Assembly (NCBI GenBank): GCA_000827205.1 | Contig: KN832556.1 | Location: 1,905,698-1,969,697 of the forward strand | DNA length: 64,000 nt | From: Plicaturopsis crispa FD-325 SS-3 | Lineage: Eukaryota; Basidiomycota; Agaricomycetes; Amylocorticiales; Amylocorticiaceae | Direction: 5' to 3' | Shown here: positions 36,312-46,717 of the stretch, one piece after another | Numbering within the stretch: the first letter of the stretch is position 1 | Layout of the letters: every line of letters starts with the position of its first letter | Position numbers and translations under genes: made by a program | Notes under the pieces: generated by a model | What the model was told of the DNA's origin: nothing | The model's database searches: none | What the model saw: only the letters and a program-made list of their open reading frames with translations

Positions 36312-38314
36312 TTGCAGATGGCTACTCGTGTATTTGCGTTGATTATCGGGATAAATAACTATAAATCGGGTGCTATTTGGAACCTCGAGTCGTGCTGCGA
36401 CGACGCCAAAAATGTGAAACGCTGGCTCATCAACGACCTCAATGTTCCACGAAGCCAGATATGCCTTCTGCTCGACAATGAGGCAACGAAAACGCAAATT
36501 GAAGACCGCTTCATGGACCATCTAGGTATGTAACCCACGTCTCAAGCAAAATTGTTCTCTCTTCATATTTGACAGTGAATAATCCCGCCATCGAGCGCGA
36601 TGATGCCATCCTCATATACTTTGCCGGGCATGGGAGCACCCTGACCGCTCCGCGCGATTGGTTCGAAGGCGAGACTGGACGAGTCGAGGTGCTCTGTCCA
36701 CACGACCACGACACAAAATGTGCGACAACGGGTGGGCGGGTAGCAGGAATATCTGACCGGTCCATGCATGCCATGCTCAGCGACCTGAGCGCTGTCAAAG
36801 GCTCAAATATCACCTTGATCCTCGACTGCTGTTTCACGCCCCCCTTCCGCTCGCGAATCAACATGCAGGACCGGCAATTCACACGTTGGACCCCGACGAC
36901 TAAAGCGTGGTCAGAGGATTTATTCTCTGGTTTGTGGCACAACGCTCGTGGCCGCACTAAACGTGGCTTTTTTTATGATCATCACGACACGCACATTCTC
37001 CTCGTCGCCTGCAGACCCGGAGAACGTGCCATGGAAGGCCCGGAAGGTGGTCGATTCACGCGTGCGCTGCTTGATGCAACACGAAACACCGCAATGCATC
37101 GTGAAACATACGCAGAGCTTGTCAACCGTATAGCACAGATGATGGGTGCTAGCCAACGTCCGCTCGCCCTTGGGCAGAACCGAGAAGGCGTCCTATTTGG
37201 TGGTAAACCATTTCCCCCTGATCACCGCTTCGTCAGCGTCGACTACGAGCATGCGAATGAGGTGCGCGTAGACGCAGGCGCGGTGCATGGCGTCGTCGAG
37301 GGAACGGAGTTCAGCGTGCATGCGCACAATTGCCACGGATCGGCAAATCCCGTGCTTGCGAGCCTGCGCGTGTTCGAGGTGTACTCGACATATGCGCTAG
37401 CACGATGCACCTCTCGAGACGCTGTCCTGCCGCGACAATGCTGGGCACGCATCACGCGATGGAACAACCGAGGAGCACCGTTTCGAGTGTATTTCAAGCG
37501 GACCTGTGATTCAGTCATTCAACGATGGCGGCTAATCCGCCAGTTCTCATTCAAAACGGACAGGTCGCCATCCAAAGGCGGCTTGAACGTTGTCCGCGTA
37601 AAACGGTCAGCGAAAGCAGACATATCCCTCCACGTTCATGGCGAGAAAATCGTAGTCGAGCGGCACGATGCATCCATAGCAGCAGCTTCACGTCGTGTTG
37701 TCCGTTTCGACAATAAGCCCGAGCAAGATGCGCTCGACGTTATCGATGATGCCGCACGATTTCATCTCCATCTACACCGCGAAAATCCCACCAATCTACA
37801 GCGCAAACTCGTCAGCATGGAGCTTCTGCGCGTCGACCCCCAGTCGTGGGCGCGCATCGGGCACAACCTGCTTGATGCGGAAGGGAGGGCAAAACTCAGA
37901 TATGAGGATGGCGCCATCTATTCCATCGTCATGCGCAACGAGACAGACAGCGACCTCTGGCCGTACCTGGCGTACATGGACCCTAGTGGTTATGATATCA
38001 ATATGATATATCATCCTGAGCCCTCGGACGCTCCGCCCCTACCAAAGCACGGTCTCCTGGAAGTGGGTTCTGGGGCGCCGGGATCAGAAGCTCTGTCTTT
38101 CTCACTCGATGACAGCGAGAGGCTTGATTCTGGCTTTCTCAAGTTGTTTGTCTCGTCGATCTACACGTCGCTGGATATCATTCAGCAAGGCCGGCCTTTC
38201 GCAGTCACGGATGAATCAATGACGAGGAGGCTCGATACGGGGGCAGCAAGTAAGCCGGAAGATACGCAGTTCTGGGACACAGCACTAGCGTGCGTCACTT
38301 TTATGAAGGTATAA
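36312..38314 (+). CDS. caspase-domain (C14, metacaspase-like) protein
   Basis: Member of the expanded fungal caspase-fold family, likely a Cys protease or signalling protein in cell death or heterokaryon recognition (role inferred). Exon 1 encodes MATRVFALIIGINNYKSG, then LESCCDDAKNVKRWLINDLN and SQICLLLDNEATKTQIEDRF, the p20 beta-1/alpha-1 region. A short intron (about 36526-36575) precedes AILIYFAGHGST, with the catalytic His in AGHG. The catalytic Cys lies in ITLILDCCFTPPF, where families usually have DCCHSG or DSCFSG. The segment FFYDHHDTHILLVACRPGER, then GGRFTRALLDA, forms the p10-like part. The remaining roughly 350 residues (37230-38314) are a conserved but undefined C-terminal region with beta-rich character. 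Start could be 36312 or 36318, or further upstream if the exon before the 36258-36317 intron is coding. Confidence 0.85.
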
Positions 38315-38644
38315 CATAACGGTTGAACGTTGAACGTTTACCACTGCAGTGTCATTCGTTAACTTCTTGCCTGCGGGTATTTATGTAGTATGCGTCGGAA
38401 TTACTTCGCTCAGTTTCGTATAATTTAGGTCTGTTGAGGGCTCTGTTTAACACAATCACAATCATTCGGCCTTGATGACTGGCGGTGGATGAGAGTATTC
38501 ATGACGAATTAAAAGTAGTGTTCATTCACTGGTACACTCGTCCGACATTCTGTGGAAACTAGTGAATGTTGAAAACCAAGTCACCTCTCTACCTGCCCCT
38601 CCTGGTCTCCGCATATATATCCCTCTCAGCCTCACAGACATCAT
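38315..38644. other. convergent 3' intergenic region
   Basis: About 330 bp between the stops of the caspase-domain gene and the desaturase gene. No gene is seen; the 3' UTRs of both are expected here. Confidence 0.5.
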
Positions 38645-40185
38645 TCAACCTAGCATGCCCTCACTGTCTGAAGTCGAAGACGAGAGCTCATTATAGCGGG
38701 CGATGCGGAGTCGCTGTGAGGGTGGAATCGCCTTGTCGTCGAGCGCGTGGGGATGCCCGCCACTGAGAATCCCAACGCGCATCATGGCGAGCAGATTATG
38801 CGCCGCGTTAGAATGATCATACACGCCGCCGAAGAACGCAGTAGTTGCGTCCTTTCCAATGTGCCGCAGGAGCAGATGCCGCCCACCGGGGTGCTCGTCG
38901 AGGAAAGTCGAGACATCGTGTATGAATCCGGACACGAGAATGAGCGGGCGTTGCGCAGACTGTGTTTGGACTGGATGTTCATAGTCAACAATGGTAAGAC
39001 CAAGGAACAATGTAGGTACGTACAGCTCTCCCAGCTTATGACCGGCAGCTCAGCACTGTCACCCGGCCATTGAAGACCATCCTGTGTCTCGCGCAGCTTC
39101 TTCAGCTGCATGGTGAGCTGCCCTTTCCGTATCTCGTTCCCGGGAAACGTCTTGAGGTGGCTCGCGAGGCCGACCTTCTGGCATGCCCCAATGAACCACT
39201 TCGTCGGGTCGTACTGGTACCACTTGACAGCGTTTCGGTAGTCCATTGGAAACTGGTGGTGGAAGTTATGATACCCCTCACCAATGGTGACAAGCGCAGT
39301 GATGAGGTGATCGCGTGGAGTGTGTTTGTCGTCAAACGGTGTCTCCCCAAGCCAATGCGCCAAAGAGTTTACACAAAATGTAGACTTCACAGGCATGTCA
39401 GAGATATCGGTAAACGGGATAGAGCTGGAAACTTACGTGGTGGACAAAGACTAACCGCAAAACGGCAGCGTACACATAACCGCCCGCAAAGTCACCCCAG
39501 AGTAGACCGGGTATCAAGGTCGGAATGACGAAGGCAGCTAGCAACACGAGGTAGGGGTAGTATCTGAACTGCCACCGTACGACCGCATTCCGTGAAAGGT
39601 CGCTGACATCGGCGACGCCGGGCTTGCGGCGAGGCTTGAAGATCAACCACCCAATATGCGAGAACACCAAGCCCTTGTGGGCACTGTACGGGTCGAGGTC
39701 CGTGTCGGTATAGCGGTGATGGGCTCGGTGACCTCGGGACCACCACTTGATCGATCCTTGGACTGCGCCGGCTCCTGCGACGGCCAGCATATATTGGAGT
39801 GTTTTAGACGCGTTATATGATCGATGAGCCCAAAGACGATGGTACCCCGCGGTAATGCCTACCAGAGACAGGTTAGCACGCTCCACATCGAATCAATCGA
39901 TGTGCACGTACCCAGACCCGTCACATAATAGTAGAAAACGGCGAACAGTGCCGTCTCCCAGCGCAGCTTTGTGTAATACGCGCCGACGACGCCAATGATT
40001 GGTGTACTCGTAAACAGGACGGTGTGTACCATGTGCAGCTCCCGGTACCAGTTAGCCCAGGTTACTGGTGGTAATGCTTTCTGGGTTTTGAGAGTGTATG
40101 CGACGTAGTTGTCGGGAACATCGAGATCACCGGGGAGCGTTTCTGTCGCCACAGAGGCGGTCGGTCCTGTATAGACGGATGACAT
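38645..40185 (-). CDS. OLE1: acyl-CoA delta-9 desaturase with C-terminal cytochrome b5 domain
   Basis: Makes oleic and palmitoleic acids from saturated acyl-CoA in the ER membrane. Exon 1 starts at 40185 (MSSVYTGPTASVATETLPGD). The three His boxes are present: GITAGYHRLWAHRSY, SRGHRAHHRYTDTDLDPY, and GEGYHNFHHQFPMDYRNAV. Membrane segments include FTSTPIIGVVGAYY and YLVLLAAFVIPTLIPGLLWG. Introns separate VTGL from GITAGYHR, VFVHH from STFCVNSLAHWLGETPFDD, and ISWES from FQTQSAQRPLILVSGFIHDV. The last exon is a cytochrome b5 domain with heme-ligand region FLDEHPGGRHLL and the second His in VYDHSNAAHNLL; as in yeast Ole1 this supplies electrons in cis. The stop is at 38645. All iron- and heme-binding residues are intact. 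Confidence 0.96.
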
Positions 40186-40784
40186 GATGATGGGAGGGGT
40201 GAAGACAGGGAACTGATCGCCACCAGCTCACCTATAGCGTCTCCGGTTTTATATACCCGGTTGTTGGGGAGCGATGACATCAACAAGATATCTCGTTGGG
40301 GGGCGTCCCCATTTTGCCTGACCTGGTCATGCCTAGCTATCCGCAGCAAACACGCAATCGTCCGGCATCCATGTCAAAGGCAATGAAGTTTTGTGAGTGG
40401 ATTACGAGCCTCCATTGAGCTTCCAAGCACTCACCGGCGCTCTCAGGTTATTGGGGCAACCGCCGCAGTATTGAAGGGAATCTTAAGTAGTACCTATGGG
40501 ATGAAGATTCACGAGATCCAGAGAGAACACACGCTAAGGGTAATGAATGACATGAAGTTATCCGGCATCGTAAAGCCTGACATTCAGGCCTTGAAAGGGC
40601 AAATGGATAGGAACTCACCCAGTGGCTGCAACCCAGTGACCAAATGAAGGTGGAAGCCGAACGCCGCTGGCGTTCAGTACGAGAGGTTTGAAACTCAGCG
40701 ACGTTGTTAGACTCATCTGAGATCTCCGTTTGTCCCTTGTCCAAGTTCAAGTTCGCAAGCGCTACTTATACTCCTTCGTAGTAC
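40186..40784. other. upstream region of desaturase, with possible 5' exons of the next gene
   Basis: The right half of this interval (about 40370-40760) has short open stretches with splice-like boundaries, for example a segment reading WLQPSDQMKVEAERRWRSVR. These could be early exons of the unknown gene that continues at 40785, but no single gene model was convincing. The left half should carry the desaturase promoter. Confidence 0.3.
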
Positions 40785-41484
40785 TTGCTTAGTCTACTGG
40801 GAGCGAAAGCTAGGCGGACAAAAGGACAATCTATACGCTTATATCTCTACCCAGCTTCACTAATCCAGGCGTCCAAGGATATGGGAATTCGCAGACCAGA
40901 ATGGGGATGGAAATCTCGCGATTCTGAAGAAACGCGCCAAGTCACCAACTCTTTTGCTGCGAAGGAATACCTACAAAACCAAGTTGGCCAGGTACTTAAT
41001 GCCGGCTTCCATCGTTGCTCTATCACTCAGCTGGTTGACTAATGACTAGATACTGAAAGAGAAAGGTACTCGCGAATGGACGGACGACTGGCAACACGAG
41101 GACCTGCGGAAATGTAGTAACCCGAAGGACTTACAAGCGTGCAAAACGCGCCTCATCGAAAAGTATGGCGGAATGTTAACGGGGCCACATGGAGCGTCGG
41201 TACACCGCGACAAATCGTGGCAGCCGCTATACGTTGTGTCGGCTGTCGTGCCCCGCAAGGAGTTGGTCCATACCACTTACACGACAGATTTGAAAATATG
41301 TAACGTCATCTGGAAGCACTCGTCCGGAACGACCGGTTTATCGTTTTACAACAACCACATCGATCCTCATGCACACTTCTCTACATTCGTCATCGACGGG
41401 TCCAGCACTAGCCGTGCAAACAAATTTGCAGTGGGCGAGAAAGGCGAGCGAGTTCACATTTATTCGTTGGTCATAGCGATTTAA
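40785..41484 (+). CDS. hypothetical protein (5' part of a possible longer gene)
   Basis: Not recognised. Two exons: to 40991, then from 41050, with a 58-nt GT-AG intron (40992-41049) that joins EYLQNQVGQ in phase to ILKEKGTREWTDDWQHEDL. The second exon encodes a polar sequence with SVHRDKSWQPLYVVSAVVPR and HIDPHAHFSTFVIDGSS before a stop at 41482-41484. The true start is unsure and may lie upstream of 40785. The stop is only 3 nt before the ATG of the next frame. A 60-nt interval 41444-41503 with GC-AG ends would remove both and fuse the two frames in phase, so this may be the first half of one gene. Confidence 0.45.
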
Positions 41485-41487
41485 GAC

Positions 41488-42693
41488 ATGTCCCTCTCTT
41501 TAGGGAAGGGGTTCATAATGGCAACCCAGTATTTTCAAGAGAAGGTTGACTCGATAGCCGACGAAAACGCTGACAGCGACAATCAGGATGAGGAGAGGAC
41601 CACCAAAGGCCCCAAAACTGGTGTCTCGTTTCGTGTTGGCCAATGCATCGGCGAGCTCAAGTGGAAGAAATACCGGGATGAGGAAGAGGATCAGTTATTG
41701 GCTACTATGGACGACCTTTCCCCGATTACTCTCCAAGAGATGTTGACTCGCCGAGGTATGTTCAGTTGGCATATGCGCATTGTTTTTTCTCACGCTCGTC
41801 AACTACTACCCCTAGATAAACCACAGGGTACAGACACAAAAGGTGCGACAGCTGCACTAGTCAAGGTGTATAGTCGTAGGGTCACATACAAGATGGCTGC
41901 GAAGAAGTCTGGCATTGCTCAGGCTCAGCATCCCGATCACGAAACCCCTCTAGTCAGCGTCGACGGTGTCTCAATAATCATTCTTGGTCTAGACAAAACT
42001 ATTACGCCGGAGGATGTTTTTTCTGGAATATACGGTGTCATGAAACCACCCGCGCGATATCGCATCCCCAATACGCTAATCGAATTCTTCACGACTACTG
42101 ACGACAAACCGCCCCGATTTTACCATCGCGATCAATTCGTTCCTTCCGCTCCACGCCTCAACAAGCTCGGTATAAATTATCACGGAGACCTCAAAATTAC
42201 CTCAGATCGCATGGCCATCCACTGCTCCGGCAGTCATTACATCACATACCTCGTACAGCTCTCGATGGCTGCAGAGGCTGCTCTACGCACTGTCCCAGAT
42301 CTTGCCGTGAAAATAGCCTGCGATCTATTGACTGATACCGGCAGGGATCAGTGCACCCTGCGCTATGCACTGTCTTCTGTTTCTGCATCCGACGAGGCAG
42401 GAAAGGAGGCGTATCGAGCTGCTTTCCGCGAGGCGTGGCGTATCTTGGACCCAGCGTTACCGAAGGATAGCAGGCTCTATCCGTTGCACTATCCGAGCGA
42501 TCGGCATCTTATCGTTGAACTGGGCATGACCGGCTGTTCTGTGTCTTCTGAGGTATCCAAAATCTTGCGAGACTCTGGAGCATTTCCCTACATCAAGGAC
42601 TATGCTGAGCGAATTATAATTGACGCCCCGCCACTCGAGCGCGTAATCCCCGGATTCGATCGCCTGCGGCGAGCTATCACAACGATTCTATGA
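41488..42693 (+). CDS. hypothetical protein (3' part of a possible longer gene)
   Basis: Family not recognised. The frame opens at 41488 and is open to 42693. An intron at 41756-41815 (60 nt, GT-AG) probably splits it, joining LTRR to DKPQGTDTKGA; read-through is also open. The sequence looks like a folded cytosolic protein with mixed helices and strands (LVSVDGVSIIILGLDKT, LAVKIACDLLTDTGRDQC, RHLIVELGMTGCSVSSEV) and no signal peptide, membrane helix or catalytic motif I could name. Codon use and long open frame support a real protein. It is followed after 255 bp by the convergent BTB gene. Confidence 0.6.
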   Translation: MSLSLGKGFIMATQYFQEKVDSIADENADSDNQDEERTTKGPKTGVSFRVGQCIGELKWKKYRDEEEDQLLATMDDLSPITLQEMLTRRGMFSWHMRIVFSHARQLLPLDKPQGTDTKGATAALVKVYSRRVTYKMAAKKSGIAQAQHPDHETPLVSVDGVSIIILGLDKTITPEDVFSGIYGVMKPPARYRIPNTLIEFFTTTDDKPPRFYHRDQFVPSAPRLNKLGINYHGDLKITSDRMAIHCSGSHYITYLVQLSMAAEAALRTVPDLAVKIACDLLTDTGRDQCTLRYALSSVSASDEAGKEAYRAAFREAWRILDPALPKDSRLYPLHYPSDRHLIVELGMTGCSVSSEVSKILRDSGAFPYIKDYAERIIIDAPPLERVIPGFDRLRRAITTIL

Positions 42694-42948
42694 CGGTCCA
42701 AATGCACTTTTATTCAAAAGCGCATAAGCGCAACTTTGAAGTCATCTGCGCAAAACTTATACAACTTCCTACTTACACGATGGCGCAAGTCTTGAGCTAT
42801 TGATGAGGTCCTAAGTCGTGCAGAAAAGTGAAAGTGACTGCATTTGAACTGCTCACAGGGCTAAGTCCTAGAACTTGAAGCTTCGGACGAGGTAGAAGAG
42901 TACGAGTGAGAGGGTACAAAATGCGAGTAATACGAGCTAGCAGAGATC

Positions 42949-44012
42949 CTATACTAAGGACTCGGGGTCCGGGACGACGATGTCACGCATGCCCGCCCTG
43001 ATTGGCTCGTCCGTCTGCCAGGACAAGAGCTCAGCTACGGCCTCGTCCACAAACTTCTCCTCTCGAAGAAAGACCCCGCTGTTCTTCAACCATGCGACGG
43101 ATCTGTCCTGGCAAGGCTGGCACATTGCTGGAATGCGCGACACGTCGTCAAGGCCGGCTAGAATCTGACGGCCAGTCAACGGTGCCTCCGGATGCATCAG
43201 CTGCCTGGCCATCCCGCTCCACCACTCTGCCTCCCAAGCCTGTATGCACGACAGTGATACATCGCAAGACGGGTCATTCTGTGCTATGGGCGGATGAAAT
43301 GCGATGAGACGTCTTTCTTCGTCGATACGTGTCTTTGTTTTCGATAGAATGTGGTATACGTGGAGGCCAATTCGGTTGACAGTGACTTGATCGAGCGTGT
43401 GCAGCTGCACCGCAAGAAGCTGACGAAACGCGGGCTCAACCCAATGGTCAACCCGGTATGATCGCGCAAGCTGTATTTGCAGCGCTGGATGGAATACGGC
43501 GAGTCGAGGGAGGTGCGTGATAGCAAACTCTTCACCGTCCTTGATCTGAAGGAATACAGATAGCTTCAAGAGCGCAACGAGAAAATCCTCCGTTTCCCAG
43601 ACATCCGAGTACCTGGTGCGGAGTCAAGCTAAGCACTTTTGTTATCTACGTTGATGGAATCATCTTACCCGCCAAATAGATACTCCGCCAACACCTCGAA
43701 CTCCTTGGGGGTCATGCCCCACATAGTTATCGGGTGCTCGTCTGTGCCCTCTGCATTCCGCGACCCCATGTCCGGCGGTATGGAGAAGAGAGTCTCGAAA
43801 AGGGGGGATCGCGAAACCAATACGCCGACGTAGAGCTTGAAGAGCATATTGGACGGCTGCCCTGGTATCTGAAGTTTGTACGCTGGTAAGTAAATAACTC
43901 TTTAGCCTGATAGAATCGACAGGATACTGACCTCAAAAACAACGTTCCCATCGTTGTAGTAAAACTTGTCATGCCGTTGAGCTGGACACTTTCGTACGAC
44001 GAGGTTCTGCAT
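42949..44012 (-). CDS. BTB/POZ domain protein
   Basis: Agaricomycete BTB protein, a class often acting as substrate adaptors for cullin ligases or as protein-interaction modules; the specific partner is unknown. Exon 1 (44012-43932) encodes MQNLVVRKCPAQRHDKFYYN and DGNVVFE. After an intron the second exon reads IPGQPSNMLFKLYVGVLVSR, SPLFETLFSIPP, HPITMWGMTPKEFEVLAEYL: the BTB core, where the peptide binds DNA-less partners through the dimer face. A third exon from about 43620 carries YSDVWETEDFLVALLKLSVF and LQIKDGEEFAITHL, then a helical C-terminal region with MCQPCQDRSVAWLKNSG. Stop at 42949-42951. Length is about 295 residues, usual for this group. Confidence 0.85.
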
Positions 44013-44519
44013 GTTGCGGGAGGGAAGGAACCCACGACGGCGACGGTCCAAAGCCCACTCGCGGACTTAAAAGCTCGATGCACGATGTGGCGGCGTGCTT
44101 CATCGGAAGTTGGAGCAAGTGGTGCGGATGGATATGGCCTTAAGTAACGAACGGTTAACGAGGCTTACACTGTATGTAACAAGCAATGAAGCTTACATGC
44201 ATCGCGCAGGGGTCGGCGGCCTTACCACCCTCAGCACGTCCTTGCCACCTCCGAGCCGCCTTTCCACGTAGCTCCACAAACAAGCACGCGCCTGCCATGT
44301 CTTGATCTCTCATCCCAGGTGTGGTGTCAGCGCGGCGCCGTGCTCGAGCGCAGTAGTCAATGTTGCCGTTGGCAACAAAGCGCGATGTGCGCATCGCTGG
44401 ATTCCTGATGACTGAAGAGTCGAGGCCCTGTTCATTCCCGCGGCACGGTCAGTATGTTATTTCGATGGATCCAGGATCAACGACGTACCGCGCATACGCC
44501 CCCCCGGCCTTGGCTTCCT
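44013..44519. other. intergenic region
   Basis: No gene is supported. A minus frame of 79 codons (44155-44394) is basic and Arg/Ala-rich without a domain. It holds the BTB gene promoter. Confidence 0.35.
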
Positions 44520-45136
44520 CTACTCAAAACCCTTTTCCCTCGTGATTCGCGCGTTCACCGCGTAGAAAAACTGCACGCCATGGAACGCGCCCAGCTCCGG
44601 CATCAGCCCCAGCACGCCCGCCCACTCCGTCACATTCGTGCTCGTCATGCTCGTGGTTCTGTTATTCTTCGGCGCGCACCGGCTGGGCCCGACGTCGAGC
44701 CACCGCACGCCAGGCGCGCACTCCGCGAGGCGCCGCACATCGTCGATGTCCGCCCACCCGCTGCGCGCGAGCTCGCCGCACGGACGCGGCGCCCACGCGC
44801 GAGCTCGCCGCACGGACGCGGCGCCCACGCGCAGGCTCGCGAGGAAGGGCGCATCGGCTGCTGCGCCGCGCAGGGTCACGCCTTTGAGCGTCTCGAGGGG
44901 GCGGGGGGAGGCGCAGGGGTGGATACCACGGCGGTGGCGACGTCGAGAGCACACTGTAGTTCTCTGAGGCGGGCGAGGCTGTCGGCGGGAGGACGAGCCC
45001 GGGCTCGGCGTAAACGCGTGATGGTGGATATTGAGGGGACTGGGGCCCGCGGTGGTTCCACTTTGGTTGGAAACGTCGGAGCTGGTGCTGATGAGGCTGC
45101 GTGCGCACGGTACCCCGCAAGTTCAAGTTTATGCAA
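44520..45136 (-). pseudogene. broken F-box/LRR-like gene remnant
   Basis: One frame (to about 44876) encodes LRELQCALDVATAVVS, which looks like a leucine-rich segment of the F-box-type proteins common in mushrooms, and stops in PSRRSKA. The overlapping second frame continues with LETLKGVTLRGAAADAPFLA and then DIDDVRRLAECAPGVRWLDV and EWAGVLGLMPELGAF, ending at 44520. The two parts fit one protein separated by a frameshift. No F-box motif or clear start was found. A perfect 32-bp tandem duplication (44765-44828) lies inside and is not a multiple of three, so it changes frame. A chance GC-rich open frame remains possible. Confidence 0.4.
44765..44828. repeat. 32-bp perfect tandem duplication
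   Basis: Two adjacent copies of a 32-bp GC-rich unit beginning GCGCGAGCTCGCCGCACGG, at 44765-44796 and 44797-44828. Because 32 is not divisible by three it shifts the frame of the leucine-rich remnant. Confidence 0.8.
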
Positions 45137-45841
45137 CGATGGCCTGAGTAGGAATTTGGGACTGCTATAGGAACACTTTGAGCATTAGAACCTGAGAAAA
45201 CACGCTGAGCCATAAGGACGATTTCCGACGTCCAGGGTCGGACGTCTTGTCGCAGCGGCGCCACCAAGGCAAAAATGAGATAGAAAAGCAAGTGAAACAT
45301 ACATTGTTTCCGACTCTGTTGTTCCTGCCAGCGAGCGAGCAAGCGTGCATGCATGGGCTCCGGATCCGGCTGGCTGCAGTGTCTGTCCTAGCCAGCAAAT
45401 ATTCATGTGCACAGGGTACTGAGGTTGTATGGGGCACAAGCACTGGCGATTGGGAAGAGACAAGAGACTGAGCATGAAGGGAGCAGCAGTCTGCGGGTAC
45501 GGACGCGCCTGGCAAGCCGCACCACCATCACGTAATCCATTGCTGCCAATCGATTTTCGAGACGGCTTTTTCATACATGTTTCTCCCCATCGCAAGCTCT
45601 AGGGATAGCGGCATGCAAAAGATAATCACACTCTGTTGCCTGATGGTTTTCCACTAACCCGGCCATGTTGAACTGAATAATTTACGCATTTTCCCCAACT
45701 TTGCGCAGGCCGGCGCCTCCGCGGCGCCAGTCCTGCCTCTAATGGACGACTCGGACCCGGGAGATATTGGCACGATAATCGACAAGTCAGTACTCTCCTA
45801 GTAGCACATACTCTCATTGTGCAACCCTTCACTACACCGCT
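45137..45841. other. intergenic region, about 0.7 kb
   Basis: No supportable gene. Overlapping minus frames of 116-230 codons share no recognisable motif. The last 60 bases before 45842 lead into the transposase remnant. Confidence 0.35.
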
Positions 45842-46560
45842 ATGGCTGCTCCAGGATATCCTGCACATTTCCCTGCTTTGCCAATGCACCCGGATGGAAC
45901 TGACTGGAATGGGAATATATACGCTGCTCACAATATTGTCTGTGAGACATACAATCAGGCCGTGCAGCTCTTGCGTCAAGAGGACGGAGACCCCTTACGG
46001 CTTCGAATCCATTCAGAAAACATATACCATCGCATGGTGCCCATCCTCCAGGCTTTAGAGCCCGAGGTCTTCAATAGAGAATGGATCATAGAGGCAGCAA
46101 ATTCGCTAGCAGCTGTGATGACACGTCTCGAGCGTGCTGCATATACAGCGGACGGAGTGTTAGTCTCTGATTACAGTTACATCCGTTGCTGATAAGTTCT
46201 CATTTTGTTGAATCCAGCGAGAGTGCACGGCTGAACAGGATTCAACCCGTCACTGTTCACCACACTGGTCGCCGCGGACGTCCCAAGAAGACAATCGATC
46301 CTCAGTGGCTTGAAGATGCCATGTCACCAAGCCGCAAGATCTCGCTGCAGACACTGGCTGATGCTCTTGGGATGCATCGGAACACACTGCGACACCATCT
46401 ATAAATGCACGGAGTCCATCAAAGATTCTCCGACATTCCTGACCATGAAATTGACATCCTCGTTCGTGTCAGGTCTGGGAATTTGGCAGTGGCTGAAGCC
46501 ACTGCCTTGTTGATGGATGTTTATTCGGGCAGCTATATAGCCGTTTTCAGGACATTTCCC
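45842..46560 (+). pseudogene. N-terminal remnant of an integrase-type transposase with HTH
   Basis: Exon 1 (45842-46158) encodes MAAPGYPAHFPALPMHPDGT and a helical region (IYHRMVPILQALEPEVFNRE). A GT-AG intron (46159-46217) joins it in phase to SARLNRIQPVTVHHTGRRGR followed by PKKTIDPQWLEDAM and the helix-turn-helix ISLQTLADALGMHRNTLRHH. This architecture precedes the integrase-like DDE core in a transposon family widespread in agaricomycetes. An in-frame TAA at 46402-46404 interrupts the frame; the same frame resumes with MHGVHQRFSDIPDHEIDILV, expected family sequence. After about 46530 the similarity ends and no catalytic core follows, so the copy is both nonsense-mutated and truncated. Family assignment is from motif memory and is moderately sure. 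Confidence 0.6.
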
Positions 46561-46717
46561 ACGGCATCTTTTTACCTTTATACTTATCATCACTACGCTT
46601 GTACGCTACATTGTCTCCCTATACATTGGGTCCGGTGTATTGCAGGCGCTTCAGATAAGTCAGAGGTACGCAGATCTTACACTTTTTTACACCTCCATCA
46701 AAGTACTAGGGACTACA

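Noticed and set aside
44662-45354. 230-codon minus frame, Arg/Pro-rich
   Set aside because: Composition reflects GC-rich out-of-frame reading; the leucine-rich remnant is in other frames.
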